A program made the position numbers and the translations under genes. Below, in pieces: positions 1 to 8,935 of a stretch of DNA of 64,000 bases (positions are counted from its first letter, which is position 1; every line of letters starts with the position of its first letter). The notes below the pieces were generated by a model. The model was not told the DNA's origin and did no database searches. It saw only the letters and a list, made by a program, of their open reading frames with translations. This stretch comes from Pedobacter sp. N36a (lineage in GTDB: Bacteria > Bacteroidota > Bacteroidia > Sphingobacteriales > Sphingobacteriaceae), in contig NZ_JACSZW010000009.1 of NCBI RefSeq assembly GCF_014472395.1, positions 124,001-188,000 on the forward strand. Reading direction: 5' to 3'.

Positions 1-86
1 CCAGTGTTTAGCCACTTATTAGTTGTAGGTAGTTGTCAAGAGAGATAGGCCAGATGGAATCGGCAAAAGAAATCAGTTGTAAAACA

Positions 87-118
87 AAAAAGAGCGGTCT
101 TTTCAGACCACTCTTTTT
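87..118 (-). terminator. Rho-independent terminator of the siderophore receptor gene
   Basis: A 14-nt inverted repeat (87-100 and 105-118) with a 4-base loop. Read on the minus strand it ends in a T-rich run. It lies about 45 bases past the receptor stop codon, where a terminator for that gene should be. The first 86 bases of the window hold nothing recognisable. Confidence 0.8.
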
Positions 119-162
119 GTAATTATATTTTAATGCTACGCATTATACACTGTTGTTCTTCC

Positions 163-2637
163 TTAGAATTTATAGCTCAATGTGGCTAAAAATTGTCTTG
201 GAGGAATTGGGTTCACACTGTAGTTCTCATGTACAAAATAGTTCAACTCATTGGTAATGTTGGCTATTTTAGTCAATAAGGAAAGTTTTTTCCATTGGTA
301 ACCTGCAGAAAGGTCAAATGTAGTAAAAGCTTTCAAAGGAATAATTCCTGTAGAAGTTCCTGATTTATTAGTGTTTCTTCCACCGTTACGGTCGCCGGTA
401 TAATAAGCGGAAGCACCTAATTTTAATCCTTTAAGGCCGCCATTCTGGATCGTGTAAAAAAGGGAACCATTCGCTGTGTTTTTAGTAGTTCCAACTAAAC
501 GCTCACCTTCAACTATACCACCTGTGACTACTTTATTATCTGGAGTCTTTGATTCCTCACGAGTATGGGTATAACGCATATAGTTATAGCTATAGCCAGC
601 AAGGAAATTTAATCCTTCAACTATAGTTCCGGTAATATCCAACTCAACACCATCACTGGCAGTTTTACCAGTAAATTCTTTTAAGTTCGTATCGCCGTTT
701 ACTGCACCATCTGGTCTAAACTCAGCAGTTTGTGCAAATTTACTGTTGTTAATTCGATAAACAGTTAAGTTGGCTGTTAATCTGCCACCAAGAAAATCAT
801 TTTTAATACCTGCTTCATACTGATCAATAATGGATGGATCCATCGGTGCATTTGTATTGACATCTAAACCAGCATTTGAAGTGAAGTTATTTGCATAACT
901 CACGTAAAATGAAGTGGTTTTGAAAGGTTCGTAAATGAAACCTAATTTAGGAGAGAAAGCACTTTCAGTTTTTGTTTTTTCAATACCATTAGCAACGAGT
1001 GTTTGTACTCCTGTGTCATAGGTAAATGCTTTAGATCTTGGTGTTCTCTGGTAAGTGTAACGAAGTCCTGCCAATACTTTAAATTGATCCGTTAAGGCAA
1101 TTAAGTCCTGAACAAATCCACCTATTCTATAAATTGGGGTTTTAGTGTCAGAAATTGCTGATGTTTCAGGCATATTGAAGTTAGAAGGGATGTTGAAGCT
1201 ATTAGGATCAAGGATATTTACTGCATCATAATATTTTGCACCTTTAGCATCTTTCAGTAGGTTAGGATCGGAAAAACCGTACGCTTTAGTAATCGACTGA
1301 TCTGCATCAGCTCCTACTAATAAAGTATGTGCGATACCTGCAGTTTTAAAATTACCAGACAAGTTGATTTGTTGGTTGTAAGTTCCTTCATCTGTTTTAG
1401 AACGTGTCAAGGCCCGGTTCCATGATCCATCAGCTAATGCTGCTGGACGTTCAGAAGAGAAGTAATTTCTAGTATAAGATTGAAGGGAGGCCACTACATT
1501 TAATTTCCAACTGTCGTTAAATTTATGGGTAATGTTAGCTTGAGCAGTGGTAGTATTGGTTTTATTGTATGCCCAACTGGTATTTAGAAACATGTGTCTG
1601 CTAATGTTAGCAGGCAATTGGTTACCAACGGTTCCTACACCAAAGTCTGGTGTGAAATCACTTTTCAGGTAATCTCCTTGTAAAAGAATTTCTGTTTTGT
1701 CACTTACTTTATATAGTAAGGATGGATTCACATAAACTCTGTTGGAAGTTACATGATCTCTATAGCTGCCAGCGTCTTCATAGGTACCGATCACGCGGAA
1801 AGCAAGATCCTTGGTAATCGGGCCATAAATGTCAGCCGTAGGTTTGTATAAATCATAGCTGCCAGCACGCATAGAAACTTCTCCACCATAATTGAACTGT
1901 GGTTTTTTAGTTACCATATTCACTACGGCACCGCCAGATACACCACCATATAATAAAGCAGCACTACCTTTTAATACTTCAACAGATTCTAGTGTACTGG
2001 TTTCCGGCATTCCACCAGTAGTGGTGCGCGCGCCATTTTTGAATACGTTATTGGCACCTAAAGCATAACCACGTGCGTAAAATGTTTCACCACTTACACC
2101 ACCGCGATTGGCGCCAAAAGCAACACCATTCACATTTTTCAACACGTCGCTTAGTCTGCTGGCTTGTTGGTCGGTAATGGTTTGACTATTGATAATTTGT
2201 ACTGCCTGAGGAAGATCTCTAACAGGAATAGATATTTTGCCCAAACTCACTGGTTTTAGATTCGGACTAACGTTAGCTGCGATGATGACTTCATTTAGTT
2301 CCGAAGAACTTTCATCCAGTGTGAAGTATAGTTTTGTATCCTGACCTTCAATAACAGTTGCAGTTTGTGTTTGTACTTCTAAGCCAATGTAAGAAGTTTT
2401 TACCGTGTATTTTCCAGATTTTAGGTGACTGAAGATAAAAGTACCATCTTCTTTGGTTAGAGTTTTCTTGTTATTTTCAACGATCTGCACATTCACATAG
2501 GCTGCAGGTTTACCATCACTAGTGCTTACTTTTCCAGTAATCGTACCTCTTACTGGTGCTGATGCTAACTGAGCAAAGGTGGTATTAGTTAATGAAATAA
2601 GCAGCGCAAGGCTGAATAATATGTAAAGTCTCTTCAT
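163..2637 (-). CDS. TonB-dependent siderophore receptor
   Basis: Outer-membrane TonB-dependent receptor of 824 residues, predicted to import ferric siderophores using energy from TonB/ExbBD. A signal peptide ends near residue 22 (TTFAQ). A carboxypeptidase-regulatory-like beta-sandwich follows (about 30-115), typical of Bacteroidota receptors, then a plug domain (about 130-245, with VLKNVNGV and LLYGGVSGGAVVNMVTKKP) and a 22-strand barrel ending in the terminal aromatic of LSYKF. The plug wording (PVRDLPQAVQIIN, RGYALG) matches the ferrichrome/siderophore subfamily rather than SusC. The ATG at 2637 follows a good -7 box and two Fur-like boxes, which supports iron regulation. No TonB, esterase or siderophore gene is adjacent. 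The exact siderophore cannot be told from sequence. Confidence 0.9.
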   Translation of the reverse strand: MKRLYILFSLALLISLTNTTFAQLASAPVRGTITGKVSTSDGKPAAYVNVQIVENNKKTLTKEDGTFIFSHLKSGKYTVKTSYIGLEVQTQTATVIEGQDTKLYFTLDESSSELNEVIIAANVSPNLKPVSLGKISIPVRDLPQAVQIINSQTITDQQASRLSDVLKNVNGVAFGANRGGVSGETFYARGYALGANNVFKNGARTTTGGMPETSTLESVEVLKGSAALLYGGVSGGAVVNMVTKKPQFNYGGEVSMRAGSYDLYKPTADIYGPITKDLAFRVIGTYEDAGSYRDHVTSNRVYVNPSLLYKVSDKTEILLQGDYLKSDFTPDFGVGTVGNQLPANISRHMFLNTSWAYNKTNTTTAQANITHKFNDSWKLNVVASLQSYTRNYFSSERPAALADGSWNRALTRSKTDEGTYNQQINLSGNFKTAGIAHTLLVGADADQSITKAYGFSDPNLLKDAKGAKYYDAVNILDPNSFNIPSNFNMPETSAISDTKTPIYRIGGFVQDLIALTDQFKVLAGLRYTYQRTPRSKAFTYDTGVQTLVANGIEKTKTESAFSPKLGFIYEPFKTTSFYVSYANNFTSNAGLDVNTNAPMDPSIIDQYEAGIKNDFLGGRLTANLTVYRINNSKFAQTAEFRPDGAVNGDTNLKEFTGKTASDGVELDITGTIVEGLNFLAGYSYNYMRYTHTREESKTPDNKVVTGGIVEGERLVGTTKNTANGSLFYTIQNGGLKGLKLGASAYYTGDRNGGRNTNKSGTSTGIIPLKAFTTFDLSAGYQWKKLSLLTKIANITNELNYFVHENYSVNPIPPRQFLATLSYKF

Positions 2638-2642
2638 GTTAT

Positions 2643-2724
2643 TTATTTAGATTAATTCTAATTGGCCGCAAATGTATGTGCTGTTCTTGAAAACTGCAAA
2701 TTTATTTAGAATTAAAATAAATAA
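2643..2724 (-). promoter_or_regulatory. Promoter with two inverted Fur-like boxes
   Basis: On the minus strand there is a -7 box TACATTTG (2676-2669) and a TTG (2699-2697) 20 bases upstream, the usual Bacteroidota sigma layout. Two 21-base AT-rich boxes flank it: 2643-2663 read on the minus strand and 2704-2724 read on the plus strand. They agree at 18 of 21 positions and share the core TTAGAATTAA. The proximal copy would overlap the start of transcription. The position before a siderophore receptor suggests Fur operators; that identity is inferred. The rest of 2638-2945 holds only the two hairpins listed next. Confidence 0.6.
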
Positions 2725-2797
2725 GCTGTTGTCTAGCTTAGAGTAAGCGAATGACTGGCCATTTTTCTTTGATTCATGGGACTGGATCAAAAAAAGA

Positions 2798-2826
2798 ATC
2801 GCACCCGCAGGGCCTGCGAATGCGAT
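2798..2826 (-). terminator. Hairpin with T-run downstream of adiA
   Basis: Inverted repeat ATCGCA..CGCA / TGCG..TGCGAT with one internal 2-base mismatch and a short loop. On the minus strand it is followed by TTCTTTTTTTG. It is probably a second, stronger terminator for the adiC-adiA transcript, which runs on the minus strand. Confidence 0.6.
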
Positions 2827-2900
2827 GGATAGAAAATATTTTCAGTCGGATATAATAAACTCAATAGACAAGCGTCTATATATATGAGAGCGTTAATTTA

Positions 2901-2932
2901 AACGGGGAGGTTTCGGAGGAAACTTCCCCGTT
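2901..2932 (-). terminator. Hairpin just past the adiA stop
   Basis: A near-perfect stem (AACGGGGA.GTTTC / GAAAC.TCCCCGTT) with a GGAG loop, 14 bases past the adiA stop codon. It has no long T-run on the minus strand (GTTTAAATT), so it may protect the 3' end or be a weak terminator backed up by the hairpin at 2798-2826. Confidence 0.55.
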
Positions 2933-2945
2933 TTACTTTTAAAGC

Positions 2946-5252
2946 TTATTTTAAACACCAGACATGATAGGTGCCATCTTTCATTTCAGATCCTTCAACC
3001 ACCTTTTCAAAACCCGGAAATTTCGTTCCCCATTCCTGCAGACTGCGGATATAATTTAACCAGGGACCGTCTGCCGGACCAAAGCTTTCACCCGGCATAA
3101 TGATTGGAATTCCTGGAGGATAAGGGATCACGCCTACTGCAGAAGTTCTGCCAGCCAATTGATCCAATGGCAATAACGCTACATCACCCGACATCAGTTT
3201 TTGGAAACCAACTCTTGGAGTAGTCACCGGTGTTGGCAGCTGACTAAATGCTGCGGTTTGCCATTTATCCATATTACTTGATCTCATATTGTGGAACATC
3301 TCATCGGCAAGGTCTTTTAATCCCATCTTTCCATAACGATCAGGATAGTTGGCAGGAAGTTCAGGAATGGTTGCTGTTAGTGGCGCATTCTCATCATAAA
3401 ACCTTTTGAACTCTAACAGCGCATTGATCAATGTGCCCCATTTCCCCTTGGTATTCCCTACAGAGAACAGGCAAAGTACCATGAAGTCTGTCGTCCTGGA
3501 AGGGATAATCCCTTTGGCATACAAGAAAGAGGAGACAACCGCTGCCGGGATTCCCCAGGCACTCAGTTTACCATTATCTTCCATTCCAGGGCATAATATC
3601 CCGGCTTTAATCGGATCCAGCATACACCAGTTTTCAGTCATGTGATCGAAACCATGCCAGGCATCTCCAGGTTTTAAGACCCAGCAATGAGCATCATGAC
3701 TCAGCAATTCTTTCGGCGCATCTGCGAAATCTATTTGTTTTCCAGTTGCCGGATCGGTTACCGTTGGCGCATTCCAGGAACCAAAGAACCAGTCTTTTTT
3801 CTGATGGAAAGCACGTTGTGTACGCGCTAATGCCTGGCGGAAATCTACCGCCTCATCAATCACCTCCTGTGTCAGGATTTCTCCCTGTGGTCCATCCATC
3901 ATCGCTGCACCAATTTCATTGGAAGCGATGATCGCGTACAATGGGGAAGTGGTAGACTGTAAAAGGTACGATTCGTTAAATCGACTGTGTTCAATTGGCT
4001 TTCTGCCATTCCGTACATGGATGTAAGAAGATTGAGAGAGTGCCGCCAATAATTTATGCGTAGAATGTGTTACAAATATCGTAGGGGCATCTTTTGGATG
4101 ATCTTCCGCTTTGCCGCGCAAGCCATAGCGGTCTTTATACAATGGGTTGAAACGGGCATAAGCATACCATGCCTCATCCAGGTGGATCTGATCTACGGTT
4201 GGAGCCAGTAAACTTTCCAGTTCCTTAGAGTTGTAACACATCCCATCGTAAGTACTGTTGGTCACCACAGCATAAACCGGTCTTTCCTGAGTGGCCAGAT
4301 CTTTTAAAGGATGATGGTCTATTTTTGACTGGATCACTTCTGGTGAAAATTCTTTCGCAGGAATTGGTCCGATGATGCCAAAACGGTTGCGGGTAGGGAT
4401 AAAGAAGACAGGAATTGCACTCGTCATGGTCAGGGATTGCTCTATGGATTTATGACAATTTCTGTCACATAAGGCATACTGTCCATCTGCTACAGCAGCT
4501 ATAAATACCGCTCTGTTGGAACCGGAAGTCCCATTCAGCATATTATAACTTAAATGCGAGCCAAATACCTTTGCAACATAAGCTTCCGATTCTTTCACCG
4601 GCCCTTCATGGTCTAACAGTGAGCCTAAGGGTGTTCTTTCAATCCCCGTGTCCGTACGGAAAAGGTTTTCTCCAAAAAAATCAAAGAATACTCTTCCTAC
4701 CGGAGATTTCGTAAAGGCAACTCCGCCCTGGTGTCCCGGAGCAGCCCAGGAATACTCCGCCGATTTCTCAGTATAATTGATTAAAGCTTTAGTAAAGGGA
4801 GGTAATAAGTTTTCAAAATAATGATGAATTGCAATCTCAATCCTACCGCCAAGGAAGGAAGCAGTGTCTTCCAGCATCCAGATGAACTCATTCGCCAGGC
4901 TCATCGATTCTATAGTGAAAGAATGCTGATCGCCTTTCTCAGCAATTAAAAATACCGGAACGGAAACATTTCTTTTTCTAATCTCTTGCAGCAATGTCAT
5001 CCCTTGCTGGTGGGTAGCTTCGTCATTATCACCTAAGGTCCAGTCTAACAAGACACAGCTGATCGCCGCATCTGAGATGATCACCGACAAGGCATCGTCA
5101 TAAGAAATGGCCTCAATGACTTCAAAATTCCGGTCTGTGAGTTCATTTACCAATGCTCTGACCGCTCTTCCATTGGCTGTATTTAGAATAAGAAGTTCAT
5201 CATCGATGATCAGAACTTTTCTTTTGTTGAGTTTATTGATACGTTGAATCAT
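2946..5252 (-). CDS. adiA: Arginine decarboxylase (AdiA-like, acid-resistance type)
   Basis: PLP-dependent fold-III basic amino-acid decarboxylase of 768 residues (E. coli AdiA is about 756). It converts arginine to agmatine and CO2, consuming a cytoplasmic proton. An N-terminal receiver-like wing domain (about 12-130) precedes the core. The PLP lysine is K400 in HSTHKLL, preceded by H399; D359 in HLDEAWYAY binds the cofactor ring; GTSGSNR is at 241-247. Phrases such as SWAAPGHQGGV, FGENLFRTD and IPYPPGIP match AdiA better than lysine or ornithine decarboxylases. It lies 12 bases downstream of the adiC stop, so the two form an operon. Unusually, the wing keeps acidic-pocket residues D17, D18 and D70. 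Substrate assignment rests on similarity plus the AdiC neighbour. Confidence 0.9.
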   Translation of the reverse strand: MIQRINKLNKRKVLIIDDELLILNTANGRAVRALVNELTDRNFEVIEAISYDDALSVIISDAAISCVLLDWTLGDNDEATHQQGMTLLQEIRKRNVSVPVFLIAEKGDQHSFTIESMSLANEFIWMLEDTASFLGGRIEIAIHHYFENLLPPFTKALINYTEKSAEYSWAAPGHQGGVAFTKSPVGRVFFDFFGENLFRTDTGIERTPLGSLLDHEGPVKESEAYVAKVFGSHLSYNMLNGTSGSNRAVFIAAVADGQYALCDRNCHKSIEQSLTMTSAIPVFFIPTRNRFGIIGPIPAKEFSPEVIQSKIDHHPLKDLATQERPVYAVVTNSTYDGMCYNSKELESLLAPTVDQIHLDEAWYAYARFNPLYKDRYGLRGKAEDHPKDAPTIFVTHSTHKLLAALSQSSYIHVRNGRKPIEHSRFNESYLLQSTTSPLYAIIASNEIGAAMMDGPQGEILTQEVIDEAVDFRQALARTQRAFHQKKDWFFGSWNAPTVTDPATGKQIDFADAPKELLSHDAHCWVLKPGDAWHGFDHMTENWCMLDPIKAGILCPGMEDNGKLSAWGIPAAVVSSFLYAKGIIPSRTTDFMVLCLFSVGNTKGKWGTLINALLEFKRFYDENAPLTATIPELPANYPDRYGKMGLKDLADEMFHNMRSSNMDKWQTAAFSQLPTPVTTPRVGFQKLMSGDVALLPLDQLAGRTSAVGVIPYPPGIPIIMPGESFGPADGPWLNYIRSLQEWGTKFPGFEKVVEGSEMKDGTYHVWCLK

Positions 5253-5264
5253 AGGTTTATTTAT

Positions 5265-6584
5265 TTAATTAGCATCAAGTGGATAGGCACCTTTATGGGT
5301 ACGGTTATAATTGAAAGCGTAAAGTGCAGTAGTAATCAGTACAGAAACGAAAGCACCCAATACAGTGGTAGAATCTGAACTCACCACCGACCAGATACAG
5401 TAGATAAAGGCAATGCCGGTAATCACGATATAAGCATTTCGTTTTTCGCCCAGGTTTCCATGTCCGATCAGCATCAATGCCGCACAGGTATAGATATATG
5501 GAATGACGGTAAAGATGACCGTGATCGAAGAAACGATGCCGAATTGTTTGGCTGCATTAGGAGATATGGTGGTCAATTGCAAGACAGTCATCAGTACTCC
5601 TACAATCACTAATCCCGTTACCGGAATCCCTTCTTTATTTACTTTAGCAAATATTTTAGGGAATAAACCATCATCAGCAGCTGCTTTTGCCGTTTGTCCG
5701 GCAACCAATGTCCAGCCACCAACAGATCCTAAACAGCCCAGCATTGCGCAGAAGGCGACTACCGCACCAGCAGTTTTACCCAGTGCCATGGCCACCGCAT
5801 CGCCGAAAGGAGAAGAAGAAACCTGTAATTCCGCATTTGGAATCATGCCCATAATGGCGGTACTGGATAAGATATAAGAAACCGCAGCAATTAATACCCC
5901 GCCAACGGTGGCAATTGGTACATTCTTTTTAGGGTTTTCAACTACTCCCGCAACAACAGAAGCGGTTTCTACCCCAATAAATGCCCATAACGTGATATTT
6001 AACACACTTTGTACGGCACCAAGAGAGTCTTTTCCACTCACATTCCAGGCCTCCATATAAGTACTGCTTTTAAACCAGAACCAACCGAAAACAGCCACGC
6101 CGATAATCGGAATTAAGGCCAGAACAGTGGTAAAGGCTTGTACTTTAGTCATTAATCGAGGACCAGAGATGTTAATCAGCACAAATGCCCATAGGATTGC
6201 AATTGAGCTGATCGTAGCGGGAATTGGTTCTTTTAAAAAAGGAAAGAAATAACTGAGGTAGCCTACACCCACCACTACAATGGCGATATTGCCCACCCAG
6301 GCCGCCACCCAATACAGCATATTGGTCTGGTAACCTAGAAAAGGACCAAAAGCTCTTCTTGCATAGGCATAAGAACCACCCGGGCTGCGGTCTATCGAAG
6401 ATATCTTCGCATACACAATAGATAGTGCAATCGCACCAACAATGGTCACCAGCCAGCCGTAAATGGCGATACCGCCGGTAGACGCCAGGTTTGCAGGCAG
6501 CAGGAATACCCCCGAGCCCATAATGTTTCCCGCAACCATCAGCATTACAGGAATTAAACCAACTTTTTTATTGTTTTCTGCCAT
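5265..6584 (-). CDS. adiC: Arginine/agmatine antiporter AdiC
   Basis: Inner-membrane APC-superfamily exchanger, predicted to swap external arginine for internal agmatine and so complete the decarboxylation cycle. The protein from ATG 6584 has 439 residues with about 12 membrane segments (E. coli AdiC has 445). Recalled functional residues of E. coli AdiC all align with an offset of two: S24 and the GSG motif, Y72 (pH sensing), Y91, N99, W200, E206 and W291. An in-frame extension up to 6671 exists, but residues before MAENNKK do not match the family, so the 6584 start is preferred. It is followed after 12 bases by adiA. No AdiY-type regulator lies between them. Confidence 0.93.
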   Translation of the reverse strand: MAENNKKVGLIPVMLMVAGNIMGSGVFLLPANLASTGGIAIYGWLVTIVGAIALSIVYAKISSIDRSPGGSYAYARRAFGPFLGYQTNMLYWVAAWVGNIAIVVVGVGYLSYFFPFLKEPIPATISSIAILWAFVLINISGPRLMTKVQAFTTVLALIPIIGVAVFGWFWFKSSTYMEAWNVSGKDSLGAVQSVLNITLWAFIGVETASVVAGVVENPKKNVPIATVGGVLIAAVSYILSSTAIMGMIPNAELQVSSSPFGDAVAMALGKTAGAVVAFCAMLGCLGSVGGWTLVAGQTAKAAADDGLFPKIFAKVNKEGIPVTGLVIVGVLMTVLQLTTISPNAAKQFGIVSSITVIFTVIPYIYTCAALMLIGHGNLGEKRNAYIVITGIAFIYCIWSVVSSDSTTVLGAFVSVLITTALYAFNYNRTHKGAYPLDAN

Positions 6585-6614
6585 AATATTTAAGGATTTA
6601 GATAGATCTTCTAA

Positions 6615-6622
6615 CAAAGCTA
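6615..6622 (-). promoter_or_regulatory. -7 box upstream of adiC
   Basis: TAGCTTTG read on the minus strand fits the Bacteroidota TAnnTTTG consensus and lies 30 bases before the adiC ATG. No TTG at the usual 17-23 base distance was found, so support is moderate. Confidence 0.4.
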
Positions 6623-6741
6623 TTGATACCCTTGAACAAAGAGGAGGAAGGCATAGCGCAATACGTTTCACTTTAGAATGTGGAACATAATTGAGCTTTT
6701 AGGAGTAAGCCTTTTGTGTATTTTGAGTAATAATACATATT

Positions 6742-7647
6742 ATGGCGTTGACTGAAAACCGACTGATTAAGCTATCTATTTATCTCACAGGTGTTTTTGC
6801 GCTTTTAAGCATCTGTTTTGGTTTGTTTACCGACGCCAAGGCCATTATCTTTGACGGCCTTTTTAGCCTGATTGGGATGATGCTGTCTATTGCCTCCATC
6901 TTTGCACTCCGCTTTATCAGAAAACCCGAGGATCAGGTGCTCCCTTATGGAAGAGCACACTTTGAACCCTTTATTATTTTGATTCAATGCCTGGTGATCA
7001 TTTTCCTTTGTCTGTATTCGCTCATTACCGCTACCCTCGATTTTATGCATGGCGGCAGAATCGTGGACCTGAACGTAGCCATTGGCTTTTTGATCTTTTC
7101 TGCATTGGGTTCTTTAATGATCTGGCTGTATTTCAGGAAGAAATCATTGCAGGTATCTTCTGAGTTTGTCAGAATTGAAGCGCTTGAATGGCAATTGGGT
7201 GCTTTTTTAAGCGTCGCTATTTTGGTAGGAATGATGATTGCCTTTATTCTGGATCGGATCGGTTTCCATGCTGTTGTTCCTTATATAGATCCAACATTAG
7301 TTATTCTTGCCTCTCTAATCTTTCTCATTGAACCCATCAAAACGGGAATTAGAAACCTAAAAGAGCTGTTGTTATTTGCACCAGATGATGAGGTGGAAAG
7401 AACCACTAAAGCACTGGTGCAGGAGATGGTGCACTCAAAAAACTTCCTGGATGTGAAAAGCCATATCGCAAAAACGGGAAAATATCACTTGATAGAAATT
7501 GATTTCCTTTTGCCGGAAGGTTATCCCCTCCGTTCAGTAGATGAGCTGGATCTGATCCGGGCAGAGGTGTATGATGGGATTAAGAATAAAAACAATAACC
7601 TATGGCTCACCATCTCTTTTACCGCACAAAGGAAATGGATGCTGTAA
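6742..7647 (+). CDS. Cation diffusion facilitator family protein (metal site atypical)
   Basis: CDF-type membrane protein of 301 residues with six predicted membrane segments and a C-terminal cytoplasmic domain (about 215-301). The fold is recognisable from DGLFSLIG in helix 2, RKPEDQVLPYGRAHFEP after it, and DPTLVILASL in helix 6. Family members export Zn, Fe, Mn or Cd in exchange for protons. The usual helix 2 H/DxxxD is FxxxG here and the helix 5 HxxxD is ExxxG (EWQLG), so the canonical transport site looks lost. Metal specificity, or even metal transport, is therefore uncertain. It is divergent from adiC and only 28 bases before the DcaP-like porin, probably in the same transcript. Confidence 0.75.
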   Translation: MALTENRLIKLSIYLTGVFALLSICFGLFTDAKAIIFDGLFSLIGMMLSIASIFALRFIRKPEDQVLPYGRAHFEPFIILIQCLVIIFLCLYSLITATLDFMHGGRIVDLNVAIGFLIFSALGSLMIWLYFRKKSLQVSSEFVRIEALEWQLGAFLSVAILVGMMIAFILDRIGFHAVVPYIDPTLVILASLIFLIEPIKTGIRNLKELLLFAPDDEVERTTKALVQEMVHSKNFLDVKSHIAKTGKYHLIEIDFLLPEGYPLRSVDELDLIRAEVYDGIKNKNNNLWLTISFTAQRKWML

Positions 7648-7675
7648 TACTATACATAATATATACGATCAAATT

Positions 7676-8935
7676 ATGCTTTTGAAACATACACTCGCTT
7701 TTTTACTCCTTCACATGATGGTGATAACCGCTTTTGCGCAAAAAGACTCCTTAACCCGGAAACGGCTGGATAGTCTGGAGGCCCGTTTAAATTACCTGGA
7801 CATTCGATTAAAGAAAAATGCTTCGCCTCCGAGAACTCAAACCAGAAGCGCTGTAGAATCCGGAAGGTATACAGGAGTGGTGATGGCCGATGATGAAAGT
7901 GTTGCCCTGCAGATTGGTGGCTTTATACAGACGGATGCGATTCATGATTTTCACAATAACAACAGCCCTCTGGGTTTTTTATCTTCTGGGATAGACATTC
8001 CTAATGCTAAAAAAAGTAATACCACTTATAGTGTCGCCGCCAGTCGTTTTAACCTGAACGGGCAGATTCCGATTGAAGGTAAGGGATTAAAAACCGTACT
8101 GGAGTTCGATCTTTTCAACAGTTCCTTTAGTCCGAATTTAAGGATGGCTTATGCCGAATACGGAAAAGTGCTGGTTGGAATGTACTGGTCTAACTTTATG
8201 GATGTAGATGCTTATCCAAATACTTTGGATTATAATGGTCCCAATTCTATGACTTTCGGCAGGCAGGTACAATTTAGGGTAACTTTGCCAGTCAGCAGAA
8301 CTACAGATGTGGCTTTAGCACTGGAAGATCCGGAGAGTTTTTTGACGCTTCCTGATGATTCAGGTTTTAAAGCATTAAAGCAAGTTCCAGATGTGACGGC
8401 TAGTATTCAATATAGTAAAAACGGAAGCCACCTGCGTTTTGCCTCAGTAGTACACCCCATTGTCTACCAAAACACGTTGCAGGAAAGAGAAAGTAAGGTC
8501 GGTTATGGCTTCACTGCAAGTGGTGTTTTGCAGCAGCCTGGAAATAAGGATAATTTCGTATTTCAAGCCAGTTATGGCAAGGGAATCAGCAAATACATTA
8601 ACGACATTGGGCCGGATAATTATGATGGGCTCTATAATCCTGCCAGTTCCAGCCTGGAAATTCTAGGTGTTTGGGGCCTTTCGGCTTCTTATGACCATTG
8701 GTGGTCAGATCAGCTCAGTTCTACTGCTGGCTGGGGTTATTTGAATCTTGAAAATGAGGGAGTCGTTGCAAATCAGAGTTTTAAAGCTTCGAATTATGGA
8801 GTGTTAAATCTGATTTACTATCCGAATAGCTTTATCAAAGGTGGCCTGGAGTATTTATACGGGAGCAGAAAGAACGTAAACGGCGATTCTGCCAATAATA
8901 GTCGTATTCAGCTGACGCTGCAGTTTAGATTTTAG
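7676..8935 (+). CDS. DcaP-like outer-membrane porin
   Basis: Outer-membrane beta-barrel protein of 419 residues. From ATG 7676 a signal peptide runs to about residue 21 (ITAFAQ). A short coiled-coil (SLTRKRLDSLEARLNYLDIRLKK) follows, as in trimeric DcaP porins, then a barrel starting at GGFIQTDAIHDF and ending LQFRF. The family passes small, mostly anionic compounds such as dicarboxylates. A longer in-frame reading from 7571 would lie inside the upstream CDF gene and hide the signal peptide, so it is rejected. The position fits a role in substrate uptake together with the dicarboxylate block downstream, but substrate is inferred. Confidence 0.75.
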   Translation: MLLKHTLAFLLLHMMVITAFAQKDSLTRKRLDSLEARLNYLDIRLKKNASPPRTQTRSAVESGRYTGVVMADDESVALQIGGFIQTDAIHDFHNNNSPLGFLSSGIDIPNAKKSNTTYSVAASRFNLNGQIPIEGKGLKTVLEFDLFNSSFSPNLRMAYAEYGKVLVGMYWSNFMDVDAYPNTLDYNGPNSMTFGRQVQFRVTLPVSRTTDVALALEDPESFLTLPDDSGFKALKQVPDVTASIQYSKNGSHLRFASVVHPIVYQNTLQERESKVGYGFTASGVLQQPGNKDNFVFQASYGKGISKYINDIGPDNYDGLYNPASSSLEILGVWGLSASYDHWWSDQLSSTAGWGYLNLENEGVVANQSFKASNYGVLNLIYYPNSFIKGGLEYLYGSRKNVNGDSANNSRIQLTLQFRF

